Source of the DNA: Desulfurivibrionaceae bacterium
Lineage (GTDB): Bacteria > Desulfobacterota > Desulfobulbia > Desulfobulbales > VMSU01
Reading direction: 5' to 3'
DNA: 64,000 nucleotides
Assembly: GCA_030145275.1 (NCBI GenBank)
Contig: JAQYVV010000005.1
Location: 62,001-126,000, forward strand
A program made the translations under genes and the position numbers. Below, one piece after another: positions 9,729 through 18,963 of this stretch; position 1 is the first letter of the stretch; every line of letters begins with the position of its first letter. The notes beneath the pieces are model-generated. The model was not told where the DNA came from and did no database searches. It worked only from the letters and a program-made list of their open reading frames with translations.

Positions 9729-10319
9729 ATGCAAAAATCGGCAGTTTTTTTAGATCGAGATGGGACCATCAACGAACAGATGGGCTATATTAATCATATA
9801 AGTCGTTTTGTCCTTCTTCCTGGAGCGGCGCAGGCTATTAAAATCCTTAACGATAATAATGTTCAGGTTGTGGTGACCACAAATCAGTCCGGGCTTGCCA
9901 GGGGATATTTTCCTGAGTCACTGCTTGATGATGTGCATGCTAAAATGCATACTCTTTTGGCTGCAGAAGGTGCCAAAGTGGATGGAATTTATGTTTGCCC
10001 CCACCATCCTGAGGCAAAAGAAGAGAGATTTTTGGCAAACTGCAACTGTCGCAAGCCAAAACCCGGACTTTTTTTACAGGCTGCGGAAGAACTTAATATA
10101 GATCTTTCAAAATCGTTTGTTGTTGGTGACCGCTGGTCGGACTTAAAGGCAGCCGCCAACTGCGATGCTACCGGAATACTGGTTTTAACTGGATATGGCA
10201 GGGGGGATTATGATTATATTGGCCCCAAGCAAGAAATTCAGCCCAAATATGTTGCCGAAGATCTTATGGATGCTGTTCAATGGATTTTAAGTTCTTCGCC
10301 TGGGGTGTACGCTCCTTAA
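9729..10319 (+). CDS. gmhB: D-glycero-D-manno-heptose 1,7-bisphosphate phosphatase (HAD-IIIA)
   Basis: VFLDRDGTINEQMGYI, TNQSGLARGYF, CPHHPEA..CNCRKPKPG; start moved to ATG 9729. Confidence 0.88.
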   Translation: MQKSAVFLDRDGTINEQMGYINHISRFVLLPGAAQAIKILNDNNVQVVVTTNQSGLARGYFPESLLDDVHAKMHTLLAAEGAKVDGIYVCPHHPEAKEERFLANCNCRKPKPGLFLQAAEELNIDLSKSFVVGDRWSDLKAAANCDATGILVLTGYGRGDYDYIGPKQEIQPKYVAEDLMDAVQWILSSSPGVYAP

Positions 10320-10348
10320 TAAATATTTTAAAATGTCCAATTAGCTCG

Positions 10349-12418
10349 ATGAAAAAAACATTTTTTAAATTTACAACCCTGCTTTTTCTTCTCACTGCTG
10401 TGAGCTACTTGGGATATGCCTTTCTGAACAGATCGCCTTATCCTGCCCTCCCAAGCTTATCTGAAGCATCTGATTTGAATAGTAGAGAAAAAGAGAGTGT
10501 CTCGGTTGTCAGCGTGCAAAAGGAGCCTGACCCTAAAACTGCCCAGGAGGGGCAAGATAAAGGTGGTGTAAGTGATTCAGAACCAAAAAAGATAAAAGAA
10601 CCTGAATATTACACCATTCAAGTTTCAAGTTTAAAAACGATCAGAGGTGCTGAACGTGATTTCAAAAAACTATCGGCCCAATTATCAGCAGATAAAAAAG
10701 AATTTTTGCGGATAGAAAAGGTCCAGGGCTATTATACCGTCAGGGTTGGCAAGTTCCATGGCAAAGAAGAGGGGAAAGGGTTATTAAGTGCAGTTACCCG
10801 CACCTATCCATCGGCTCGTTATTTTTCTGCCTATATTTTGCCCGTGCGGATAAAAAAGATCTTTTCGCCGGATGAACTCTCCCTTGTTGAAGATGATCGT
10901 GCAACAGGGTCTGGAGAACCTGGTGTGGCGGCTGAACCAGTGGCAGCAGTTGCACAGAAAAAATCTGTGCTGGGCCCGGTAATAGCTCAAGTGGATGAAG
11001 TCCCTGTAATTGAAGGGCCTGGAGAACCAGGTGTGGCTGCAGAACCTGTAGTGCCAGTTGCACAGAAAAAAACGGCGGTGCTCCCTGCAACTGCTCAAGT
11101 GGATGAAGCCTCTGTAATTGCACAGTTGCTAGATTATGCAAAAGAGGCAGGAGTCGATGCAAGTGTTGAAGTCCCTGAGACTGCCGTTGTCCCCGAACCA
11201 GCTGAGCAGGCAGGGCCGCTGGAAGAGTTCAAGATATCTGAAACGATTCAGGCTCCGCCTGCACCTCAACCCGAGCTTACAAAAGAACCCACGGGGGATG
11301 ATCCGGCCCAGGTCAACTCGCCCACTATAATTAAAGAAGAAGATCTTCTGGAAGCTCAGGAAGTGGTGGAAACCGGGAGGCAGGAAGGCGAGGGCGTCGG
11401 GGCTCTTGATTTGCCAGAAGTCATCTCGGATCAAACTGATCTATTTGATAAACCGTTGCTAAATCTGCAAGAAGAAAAAAAGATATTTTCCCATGATGTG
11501 ACGGCGATTATTGATCGAAATGAGACTGGTGGAAAAATAAATAAACCTTCAACTCTTTTTTACGATAAGCAGGCCCAGGAAACCTATGTATCTTCTGGAG
11601 GGCGTCTGGTGATTTACGGGCATGACTATTATCCCCTGCTTTCCATCGGTAGGGAGAGAGGTATCAATAATTTTACTGCCGGGGTATTTGATCGGGGGAT
11701 GCTTTATATTGCTCAAAGTGGCAGCCAGGAGACCCCTGCAAAAATAACGATCCTGAACGGCGCTCTTGTTAAAGAAAGAGATATACCCCTTGCTGCTGCA
11801 GAACTTAAAAAAATTAATCCGCACCGGCTGGGGGTGGCGATAAATGGGGATATTTATCTTATTGGCAACGGCTCTTCTGCGGTTCTTGTCATTGAAGAGC
11901 AGACAGGCACTCATCGCTGGTGGAAAATAAGCGTCAGGAAGGAGAGTGGAAGCTCTTATTCTAAGGCTCCTAAAGGCGGTCGTGAGATTACTGTAAACGA
12001 TATAGATGTAGATTCTCACGGCAATATCTATTTGACCAGCTTGGAATCAGGTAAAATCTTTGTTTATAATAGTAACGAAGAGTTTCTCTTCTCGTTTGGC
12101 GAAAAAGGCGGTGCCCATAGTAAATTAAGCCGTCCTCAAGGTCTTGTTATAGATGAGATGCGCAGATGTTTTTATGTGGTTGACTATATGCGGCATTGTG
12201 TTCAGGTCTACGATTATACCGGAAGATTTCGCTATGAACTGGGTGGCAAGGGTTGGGCCCGGGGCAGGTTGCAATATCCCACGGATGTTGCGCTGGGACC
12301 TGGCGGGCAGCTGTTGGTGGCAGATTATTTCAATGATCGGGTCCAGGCCTTTGATGTGCATTTTCCTGAACCTTTTCCACAAAAACCAGAAAACTTGTGG
12401 CAAATTCCTGTTAAATAA
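10349..12418 (+). CDS. Membrane-anchored SPOR-domain / NHL beta-propeller protein
   Basis: N-terminal TM; YYTIQVSSLKTIRGAERDFKKL...YYTVRVGKF (SPOR); low-complexity linker with tandem repeat; C-terminal NHL-like repeats (LSRPQGLVIDEMRRCFYVVDYMRHCVQVYD). Confidence 0.8.
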   Translation: MKKTFFKFTTLLFLLTAVSYLGYAFLNRSPYPALPSLSEASDLNSREKESVSVVSVQKEPDPKTAQEGQDKGGVSDSEPKKIKEPEYYTIQVSSLKTIRGAERDFKKLSAQLSADKKEFLRIEKVQGYYTVRVGKFHGKEEGKGLLSAVTRTYPSARYFSAYILPVRIKKIFSPDELSLVEDDRATGSGEPGVAAEPVAAVAQKKSVLGPVIAQVDEVPVIEGPGEPGVAAEPVVPVAQKKTAVLPATAQVDEASVIAQLLDYAKEAGVDASVEVPETAVVPEPAEQAGPLEEFKISETIQAPPAPQPELTKEPTGDDPAQVNSPTIIKEEDLLEAQEVVETGRQEGEGVGALDLPEVISDQTDLFDKPLLNLQEEKKIFSHDVTAIIDRNETGGKINKPSTLFYDKQAQETYVSSGGRLVIYGHDYYPLLSIGRERGINNFTAGVFDRGMLYIAQSGSQETPAKITILNGALVKERDIPLAAAELKKINPHRLGVAINGDIYLIGNGSSAVLVIEEQTGTHRWWKISVRKESGSSYSKAPKGGREITVNDIDVDSHGNIYLTSLESGKIFVYNSNEEFLFSFGEKGGAHSKLSRPQGLVIDEMRRCFYVVDYMRHCVQVYDYTGRFRYELGGKGWARGRLQYPTDVALGPGGQLLVADYFNDRVQAFDVHFPEPFPQKPENLWQIPVK

Positions 12419-12436
12419 AAGGTGTAAAGTGGTGCT

Positions 12437-13810
12437 ATGGCGACAGTCCTGGTAATTGAAAAAGAACAAAAATGGCGACTTTTATTAAAGGCCGCCTGCG
12501 AGGGTAGGTATACCCTCTCCTTTTGTAATGAAGATAGCGATGCTTTACAGGCCTCTGTGAATCAGACCTATTATGATCTGGTGCTCTATAATCTGCCAAG
12601 TGATATGAATGAGACTTTTTCCCAGACCATGCAGGAGTTAAGGAAACATCTCCCCTTTTCGCCGGTTGTTGTCACCAGTGATAGCTGTGAGGTCGGGACA
12701 GTTGTCTTGGCGATTAAACAGGGGGCTTATGATTTTGTGGTTAAACCCTATGATGCCGCCAAAATCTCTTTAGCGCTGGGCAATGCCCAGGAGAGTCTTT
12801 CCCTGAAAAACGAGATCAATTACCTGCGCCGTGAACAAGACGTTATCTATGAGATGAGCAAGGTAATAGCCTTAAGTCCTGCCATGCGCCAGGTGATCGA
12901 TAACGTAAATAAATTTGCCGCAACCGACTCCACTGTCCTGATGACCGGTGAGACCGGTACCGGTAAGAGCATGCTGGCGGGCTCTGTTCATTTTAACAGC
13001 TCCAGGCGTCTTAAACCCTTTGTGAAGATTAATTGCGCCAATATTCAGGAAAACCTGCTGGAGAGCGAGCTCTTTGGCCACGAAAAAGGCTCCTTTACCG
13101 GGGCTGACAAGATGCGGGTCGGCCGCTTTGAACAGGCCAATGGCGGCAGTATCTTGCTAGATGAGATTGGTGAAATGAGTTTTGGCCTGCAGGCCAAGCT
13201 TTTGCGGATTTTAGAGGAGAAGTCCTTTGAACGCCTGGGCGGCAACCGTACTATCCATGTGGATACTCGTGTGATTGCAGCCACCCATCGTGATCTTGAA
13301 GAGCTGGTGCGCCAGAAAAAATTCAGAGAGGACCTCTTTTACCGGATTAATGTTCTGCCTATTCATCTGCCGCCCCTACGTGAACGAAAACAATGTTTAG
13401 AGCCCTTGGCCAATTTTTTGTTGAAGAAATTGAGTCGCACTTTGCATAAGCTGGTGAAAAAATTTACGCCAGAGGTTATGGAGCTTATCAAAGCCTACCC
13501 CTGGCCCGGAAATATCCGGCAGCTCGCTAACACCATCGAGCGGGCTGTCCTGCTTGAAGATGGGGAGACTATCCAGATGGATAATTTTACCTTGCTTGAG
13601 GTGGAGACTAAGCAAAAGGCGGAACCTGCAGGCTTTGCTAAAAGCCTGCCTTTGGCGGAACTTGAGAAGGAGAAGATCTTGGCCGCCCTGGAGGAGTCTC
13701 TTTGGATTCAAAAAGACGCGGCCATACTTTTAGGGGTAAGCCCCCGGGTGCTCAATCATAAAATTAAAAAGTTTGCAATTACCCACCACCGCTGGCGGAA
13801 AAACACCTGA
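12437..13810 (+). CDS. Sigma-54-dependent Fis-family activator with receiver-like N-terminus
   Basis: GETGTGKS Walker A, ELFGHEKGSFTGA, GGSILLDEIGEM, RLGGNRTIHVDTRVIAATHRDLE, C-terminal HTH. Confidence 0.93.
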   Translation: MATVLVIEKEQKWRLLLKAACEGRYTLSFCNEDSDALQASVNQTYYDLVLYNLPSDMNETFSQTMQELRKHLPFSPVVVTSDSCEVGTVVLAIKQGAYDFVVKPYDAAKISLALGNAQESLSLKNEINYLRREQDVIYEMSKVIALSPAMRQVIDNVNKFAATDSTVLMTGETGTGKSMLAGSVHFNSSRRLKPFVKINCANIQENLLESELFGHEKGSFTGADKMRVGRFEQANGGSILLDEIGEMSFGLQAKLLRILEEKSFERLGGNRTIHVDTRVIAATHRDLEELVRQKKFREDLFYRINVLPIHLPPLRERKQCLEPLANFLLKKLSRTLHKLVKKFTPEVMELIKAYPWPGNIRQLANTIERAVLLEDGETIQMDNFTLLEVETKQKAEPAGFAKSLPLAELEKEKILAALEESLWIQKDAAILLGVSPRVLNHKIKKFAITHHRWRKNT

Positions 13811-14176
13811 GTGCGGCAGGATTCGTCTCATATTTCTTCTCTTGGATTGCAGGTTTTTTAATCAAGCTGTGTGAAAAAGGAAACAGGGTGAGGCACAGTT
13901 GCCACACTTCAGTACTGGCTTAGCGTAATTACCGACAAATTGTTACCCCTGTTACATATCTGTAATTAGATTCTCTGTTTCTTTTACCATGAGCGAGATT
14001 CTACTTCTAATTTCCAGGGAAAAGGGAGCTATAGCTGCTAAACTACAAAGTAGTATAAAAAATATTGACAACGGCATATTAATTGCTATAACCAATTGAT
14101 GAATGTTTTTTTTAAGAAAAATAAATGCAAAATATCTGTTATTAAAGCTGTTAATTAATTTGGGGGAGGAAAGAGT

Positions 14177-15382
14177 ATGATTGAAAATTTTAGTAGGTTT
14201 TGCTTAAAAAGTTTGGGCGTCTCAAAAAGAAGTCTGGGATGGGTGGTAGCCATATCTGCAATAATTGGCATAACCCCAGCAATCTCCTTTGCTGTCTCAG
14301 GGTCATGTGCTGGTTGTCATACCATGCATGACAGTCAGAACGGTACTGACGATTTAAGTAATGATGCTACTGCCAATACGACTGGTGCTCAAGGAAATCT
14401 CCTGACCCAAAATTGTGTCGGTTGTCATACCTTGGCTACTGGTAATACTCAAGATACAGTTGATTTAAGCCTCTCAACTGAGGCGCCTTATGTCGATCAA
14501 TCAACAACAGTGCCAACCTTTCAGACTGGTGCCGCAAGCACCTTGGCTGGAGGTAGCTTCTATTGGGTAGGTGAAGGCGCATTTGGTGACTCTTATGGGC
14601 ATAATGTAGAAGGTGTCGATGCTATGGACGTTGCTTTGGACTATGATCCTCCTGGGTTTGATATTGCTGCTGGCTTTATGCCTGACGGCACCAATGGTCG
14701 CAACAATGAAATACTTGCTTGGTCCGATCAACTTACCTGCGCTGGGGTTAATGGTTGTCATGGATACGCCACAGATTCTGGGGTCACCGGGGCACATCAT
14801 AACAATAACGCAATAGGTACCATAACCACAGCAGCTAGCGCCGATAATGTTGGAGATCATTATCGCTTTCTTGAAGGCATTAAGGGTGTTGAAGAAGCCG
14901 AATGGGAATTTAATGTTGCCGCCACTCCCCTTGCTGTAAACGTCTATCATGGCAATGACCGTGATGCAGGCAATTCAATTGCTGATACTACCAAAGACAC
15001 AATTTCCTTCCTCTGTGCTGAATGTCACGGTGACTTCCATTCAGATGATGGTGGCGCTGGCGTCAGTACAACAGGCGCTAGTCCTTGGATAAGACATCCA
15101 ATAGACATAGCTTTGGCTGATAAGGCCAGTGAATATGCTAACTACGCAGATTATGATTATACAGTGCCAGTAGCCTTTGATACAGGCAATGCTGCTTATG
15201 ATACCCCAGGCGAAATCACGGCTGCAGGTGTGGTTCAAACCGGATTGGCCACTGTGACCTGTCTATCCTGTCATGTAGCACATGGTGGTCCATATCCAGA
15301 CCTGCTTCGCTGGGATTATACTGCCATAGTTGCTGGTTCTGATTATAATCTTGGTTGTAACGTCTGTCACAACACTAAATAG
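14177..15382 (+). CDS. OmcS-like multihaem c-type cytochrome (paralog 1)
   Basis: Signal peptide; CAGCHTMHDSQNG, CVGCH, CAGVNGCH (CX5CH), CAECHGDFH, CLSCHVAHG, CNVCH. Confidence 0.85.
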   Translation: MIENFSRFCLKSLGVSKRSLGWVVAISAIIGITPAISFAVSGSCAGCHTMHDSQNGTDDLSNDATANTTGAQGNLLTQNCVGCHTLATGNTQDTVDLSLSTEAPYVDQSTTVPTFQTGAASTLAGGSFYWVGEGAFGDSYGHNVEGVDAMDVALDYDPPGFDIAAGFMPDGTNGRNNEILAWSDQLTCAGVNGCHGYATDSGVTGAHHNNNAIGTITTAASADNVGDHYRFLEGIKGVEEAEWEFNVAATPLAVNVYHGNDRDAGNSIADTTKDTISFLCAECHGDFHSDDGGAGVSTTGASPWIRHPIDIALADKASEYANYADYDYTVPVAFDTGNAAYDTPGEITAAGVVQTGLATVTCLSCHVAHGGPYPDLLRWDYTAIVAGSDYNLGCNVCHNTK

Positions 15383-15440
15383 TGTGGAATAAGGTTGTTG
15401 ACATTTGATTAGTCAAATATTTGCTCTAAAAAAAGTTAAA

Positions 15441-15474
15441 AGATCCTGCCGCTTATGGCAGGATCTTTTTTTTT
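15441..15474 (+). terminator. Rho-independent terminator after cytochrome paralog 1
   Basis: AGATCCTGCCGCTTATGGCAGGATCTTTTTTTTT. Confidence 0.93.
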
Positions 15475-15580
15475 GTTTTATTCCTATCTGATTAATGGTA
15501 GATAATTTATAATTAAAACAAAATGTTAAAAGCAAAAATGTTAAAAGTTGATTTCTCTTAGGTGTACCAAATAAACTTGT

Positions 15581-17662
15581 ATGATGATTCTGTTATCCAG
15601 AAAGTCATTTATCTGCTATTCCGCAGCCTGTTTGCTGTACTTTCTTAATTCTGAACAGGGCTTTTGTTCCTCTCTGCCTCTGACCGCCAATTGGAATTAT
15701 CAAAGTGGCAGTGATGCTGATGCGCAGTTTAATGAGAGTTACTCGGCCTCGCTCTCAAAATCCGTTGCTCTTAGCAATCAGGTTGCCCTTGGTGCCAATA
15801 TGCGATACGGACGCACCCGGAGTAAGGATTCAGGCCGTGAAATTATTAACATCAACCCCAACCTGCGCTATAGTTACGATGATGATTATAGCCAATTGGC
15901 TCTCTCGGTAGAGGCCAATGAAATTATTAACCCAGGTAGCGATAATGCCAATATCAGCGATCGCACCTGGCGGGCCAAATGGAACAATGCTTGGGTGTCC
16001 AGCGGCCTTTGGCCTGAACTCTCCCTTAGTTTTAGCAAAAACTACTCCTTTGACCATGCCCATCCAAAGACCAGCGATAACGTCTCCGACCAGCTCTCCT
16101 CTAAAGTGGCTTGGAGTCGTGACCTGGGCAGCTTGCAGCTTACCTATAGTTCAAGCGAAAATAAAAATATCATAGCCCTCTCCAGCTCGGTTAATGAGAA
16201 CTACGGCGTCCAGGTTAATACCTCCAAGCCTTTCTGGCAAAATAAGGCCCTGGTAAGTTTTTCCCAGAAATACTCCCATTCAGCTAATACCAATGAGGTA
16301 ACGGTTACCGAAAATACAGGCGTGGCCCATCGTGAGCTGAGTATATCCCAGGCCTACGCCAAGGAGACTGATGAGTTGAACATCCATGACCTGACTCTAT
16401 CTTCGCTGCCTGCCCTGTTGAATAATGATCGAAGCGATGCCGCGCTAAGGGTAAATAATCCTGCGCAACCTGTTAATATAGCATTGAAAACCGATTTTGA
16501 AATAATTGATCTGCTCTATCTTTATACTGATGTCGAACTTGCCATGGCAGTTGCGGATGATTTTATTTTTGACCTCTATATCAGTCCTAATGGTATAACC
16601 TGGACTCGGCAAAACACTGCCATTGCCTACAGCTATAATGGCATTGAAAAACGCTATGAATTTCAATTAAACGGGGTGCAGGAGGAGTATATCAAGCTGG
16701 TGGCGGTTGCCGATCCGGCTATTGAGGTAATCTTTACAGAAATTGAGGCTTACCTCTCTTATATTGGCAGCGTCGGCACAGTTTTTACCGATTCGACCTC
16801 CAGCGCCCAGTGGAATACCATGCTCTCCTTAAGTTTACAGATCACCCCGGATTTAAGTCTGAGCAGCTCCGGCAGTTATGATAAAAGGGAATCGTCCCAG
16901 GGGCCTGATAATATCAGGAATAACCTTTCCTCCACTGCCAGCTGGGTGGTCAGTGATTCTGTTTCCTCTAGTCTCAGCTTTAATCAGTCCTCGGCGCAGC
17001 GCGGCAGCGGTCCGGAGGCTCTCAGTCGCAATTACTCCCTCAGTGTCGGACTTGCCCCGATACCCACCATTTCTAGCAGCTTTAATACCAGCTATTCTGA
17101 GAATTTCCTGGACGGTGAGAAACTTTCCACCAATACCAGCTACTCTTTCTCCGCTAGAGGGATAATATACCCGGATCTGAACGCCGGGCTTAACTGTTCC
17201 TATTCTGAGTCAGAAGATCTACTGCAGGGTTCGACATCGACAAGTCTTGGCAGCACTGCTAATATTACCGCAAGGCTCTTTCCTGATCTACAGCTCAACT
17301 GGTCCGGGGGCTTGACTCAGTCCAATAGCGCTTCAGCATCATACCGTTCAGGTCTGGGCTGGAGCTGGAGGCCGTCTTCTCTGCTCTCCATGAGTGGTAG
17401 TTTTTCCCAATCCTGGGCTGAGACCTCGACGGCCGATATGAGTTATTCCATGACCGTGGCGACCAGCAGCAAGACGAGAGTTGGCCTTAGCTTCAATAAA
17501 CCTCTGAAGCCTGCAGGCGATTCGAGTTACGGGGCTAATATGTCCTGGAACATCAGCAGCCATCTCTCTTTGCAACTGAATGGCTCTTACGTTGATTCTC
17601 TTAGCGCTGTGGATACCTGGTCATTCGGGGCCAGATTGAATGCCAGATATTCTATATTGTAA
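15581..17662 (+). CDS. Putative outer-membrane beta-barrel protein with internal discoidin-like segment
   Basis: Signal peptide, long alternating Ser/aromatic amphipathic strands throughout, internal LYLYTDVELAMAVADDFIFDLYISPNGITWT...VQEEYIKLVAVAD segment. Confidence 0.7.
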   Translation: MMILLSRKSFICYSAACLLYFLNSEQGFCSSLPLTANWNYQSGSDADAQFNESYSASLSKSVALSNQVALGANMRYGRTRSKDSGREIININPNLRYSYDDDYSQLALSVEANEIINPGSDNANISDRTWRAKWNNAWVSSGLWPELSLSFSKNYSFDHAHPKTSDNVSDQLSSKVAWSRDLGSLQLTYSSSENKNIIALSSSVNENYGVQVNTSKPFWQNKALVSFSQKYSHSANTNEVTVTENTGVAHRELSISQAYAKETDELNIHDLTLSSLPALLNNDRSDAALRVNNPAQPVNIALKTDFEIIDLLYLYTDVELAMAVADDFIFDLYISPNGITWTRQNTAIAYSYNGIEKRYEFQLNGVQEEYIKLVAVADPAIEVIFTEIEAYLSYIGSVGTVFTDSTSSAQWNTMLSLSLQITPDLSLSSSGSYDKRESSQGPDNIRNNLSSTASWVVSDSVSSSLSFNQSSAQRGSGPEALSRNYSLSVGLAPIPTISSSFNTSYSENFLDGEKLSTNTSYSFSARGIIYPDLNAGLNCSYSESEDLLQGSTSTSLGSTANITARLFPDLQLNWSGGLTQSNSASASYRSGLGWSWRPSSLLSMSGSFSQSWAETSTADMSYSMTVATSSKTRVGLSFNKPLKPAGDSSYGANMSWNISSHLSLQLNGSYVDSLSAVDTWSFGARLNARYSIL

Positions 17663-17707
17663 CGCTTAGTTGTAATTTTAACTAACCATGAAAAAGGAGT
17701 CTTGTAA

Positions 17708-18310
17708 ATGATGGAGCAAAAGATGCGCACAGGATCGCTGCTTTTTATTGTATGCTGCCTATTGACCCTGCCTGGCTGTATGTCTACTTGGTCTGATAAG
17801 GATTATTTTCTCCGTGATGATGTTGACATGAGCTTCATCTCGCGTATTGCAGTGTTAGATTTTGACGATAATGATCAAGGAGATGATGTTGCTGAACAGG
17901 TACGGGATCTAGTAACTACGCAGATCCTGGCCCGGGGGCTTTTTGATGTGATCGATAAGGGGTTGGTGAAAGGTGTTGTTATTGAAGAGTCGCCGGCCCG
18001 CGGCCGTTCGTATGTTGATGCTGCGTCTATTAAACGGATTGGCCAGCGTCTTGATGTGCAGGCCCTGTTGCTTGGCACCTTAGATTACTCAGGCGACGGG
18101 CGCAAGGGTGCCAGCACCTTTCCTGAACTTTCCATGACTTTACGTTTAATTGATGCAAATTCCGGGATGATTTTTTGGCAGGCCAGTGGACGGGCAAGTG
18201 GTGACTCCCTTTGGCGCCGAATTCTTGGGGTTTCGGCAGAGGACAGATACAGGGTTGCTATGCGTCTGATTGGGAATTTACTCTCCACCATCCCTGGGCA
18301 AGGGCAATAG
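17708..18310 (+). CDS. Lipoprotein, CsgG/TolB-N-like
   Basis: Lipobox TLPGC; RIAVLDFDDNDQGDDVAEQVRDLVTTQILARGLFDVID. Confidence 0.7.
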   Translation: MMEQKMRTGSLLFIVCCLLTLPGCMSTWSDKDYFLRDDVDMSFISRIAVLDFDDNDQGDDVAEQVRDLVTTQILARGLFDVIDKGLVKGVVIEESPARGRSYVDAASIKRIGQRLDVQALLLGTLDYSGDGRKGASTFPELSMTLRLIDANSGMIFWQASGRASGDSLWRRILGVSAEDRYRVAMRLIGNLLSTIPGQGQ

Positions 18311-18316
18311 GAAAAA

Positions 18317-18398
18317 GTTGTCAGTTGGCAGTGGACAGTAAAAAAACTATGTTAGTTTAGGGCCGTTAAGTTTTTACTGACAACTGATAACTGACAAC
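18317..18398. repeat. Inverted repeat GTTGTCAGTT..CAGTAAAAA / TTTTTACTGACAACTGATAACTGACAAC
   Basis: Two ~29-bp arms around a ~22-bp spacer. Confidence 0.8.
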
Positions 18399-18551
18399 TC
18401 AGCGCACAGGTTCTGTTGTGGAAGAGGTATATCTTCCTTTACTTGCCTCCTGCTTGATTCTGAGTTATATTTACCATTGTGCTACAATGTATTATTGTGT
18501 CTTAATGTAAAGTGCCTATTAGGCAAACTCAGTTCAGACAACACTAACTAA

Positions 18552-18588
18552 CCTGGATCCCTGATAAAAACATTCAGGGATGACGATG
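18552..18588 (+). repeat. REP-like hairpin
   Basis: cctggatccctgataaaaacattcagggatgacgatg. Confidence 0.8.
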
Positions 18589-18601
18589 AAAGTGATTATG
18601 C

Positions 18602-18634
18602 CGTCATTCCGGCATGTTGTTAGCCGGAATCCAG
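18602..18634 (-). repeat. REP-like hairpin
   Basis: cgtcattccggcatgttgttagccggaatccag (intact empty-site version). Confidence 0.85.
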
Positions 18635-18828
18635 TTAACTAAGCTTAGTTTGCTATAGAGCCACATAATGTAATTAGGATTACCGAGGTTTTGCCAGTGG
18701 AAGGTGTGTAAACTTGTTAATAAGTTATAACTCCTTGTTTTTTTTAAAATAAAATTCCCTTAAGATGTTTGCCGGGAGGGTATGGAAATTGCATCAAAAG
18801 TGATATGTAGTATTTGTAACTGATCACT

Positions 18829-18942
18829 TAGTGCCTTATAACTTAAATTCTGTCACAAAAAACGAGAATTCCAAAAAAGAACAATGTTCCCAATATGTTG
18901 CAGACCACTGTTAAGGCACTTATTTCCGGTTTATCCGGATTA
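18829..18942 (+). repeat. Type A TIR element
   Basis: tagtgccttataacttaaattctgtcacaaaaaacgagaattcc...gttaaggcacttatttccggtttatccggatta. Confidence 0.9.
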
Positions 18943-18963
18943 GTTTTTGAGAGGGTTAATATT

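Noticed and set aside
10784-11162. Antisense ORFs (104 and 122 aa) over the SPOR-NHL linker
   Set aside because: Mirror of a low-complexity coding region; His/Leu/Phe-rich products typical of spurious antisense ORFs.
14738-14761. CX5CH motif as a frameshift or assembly artefact
   Set aside because: In-frame and repeated in the second paralog at 27339-27362.
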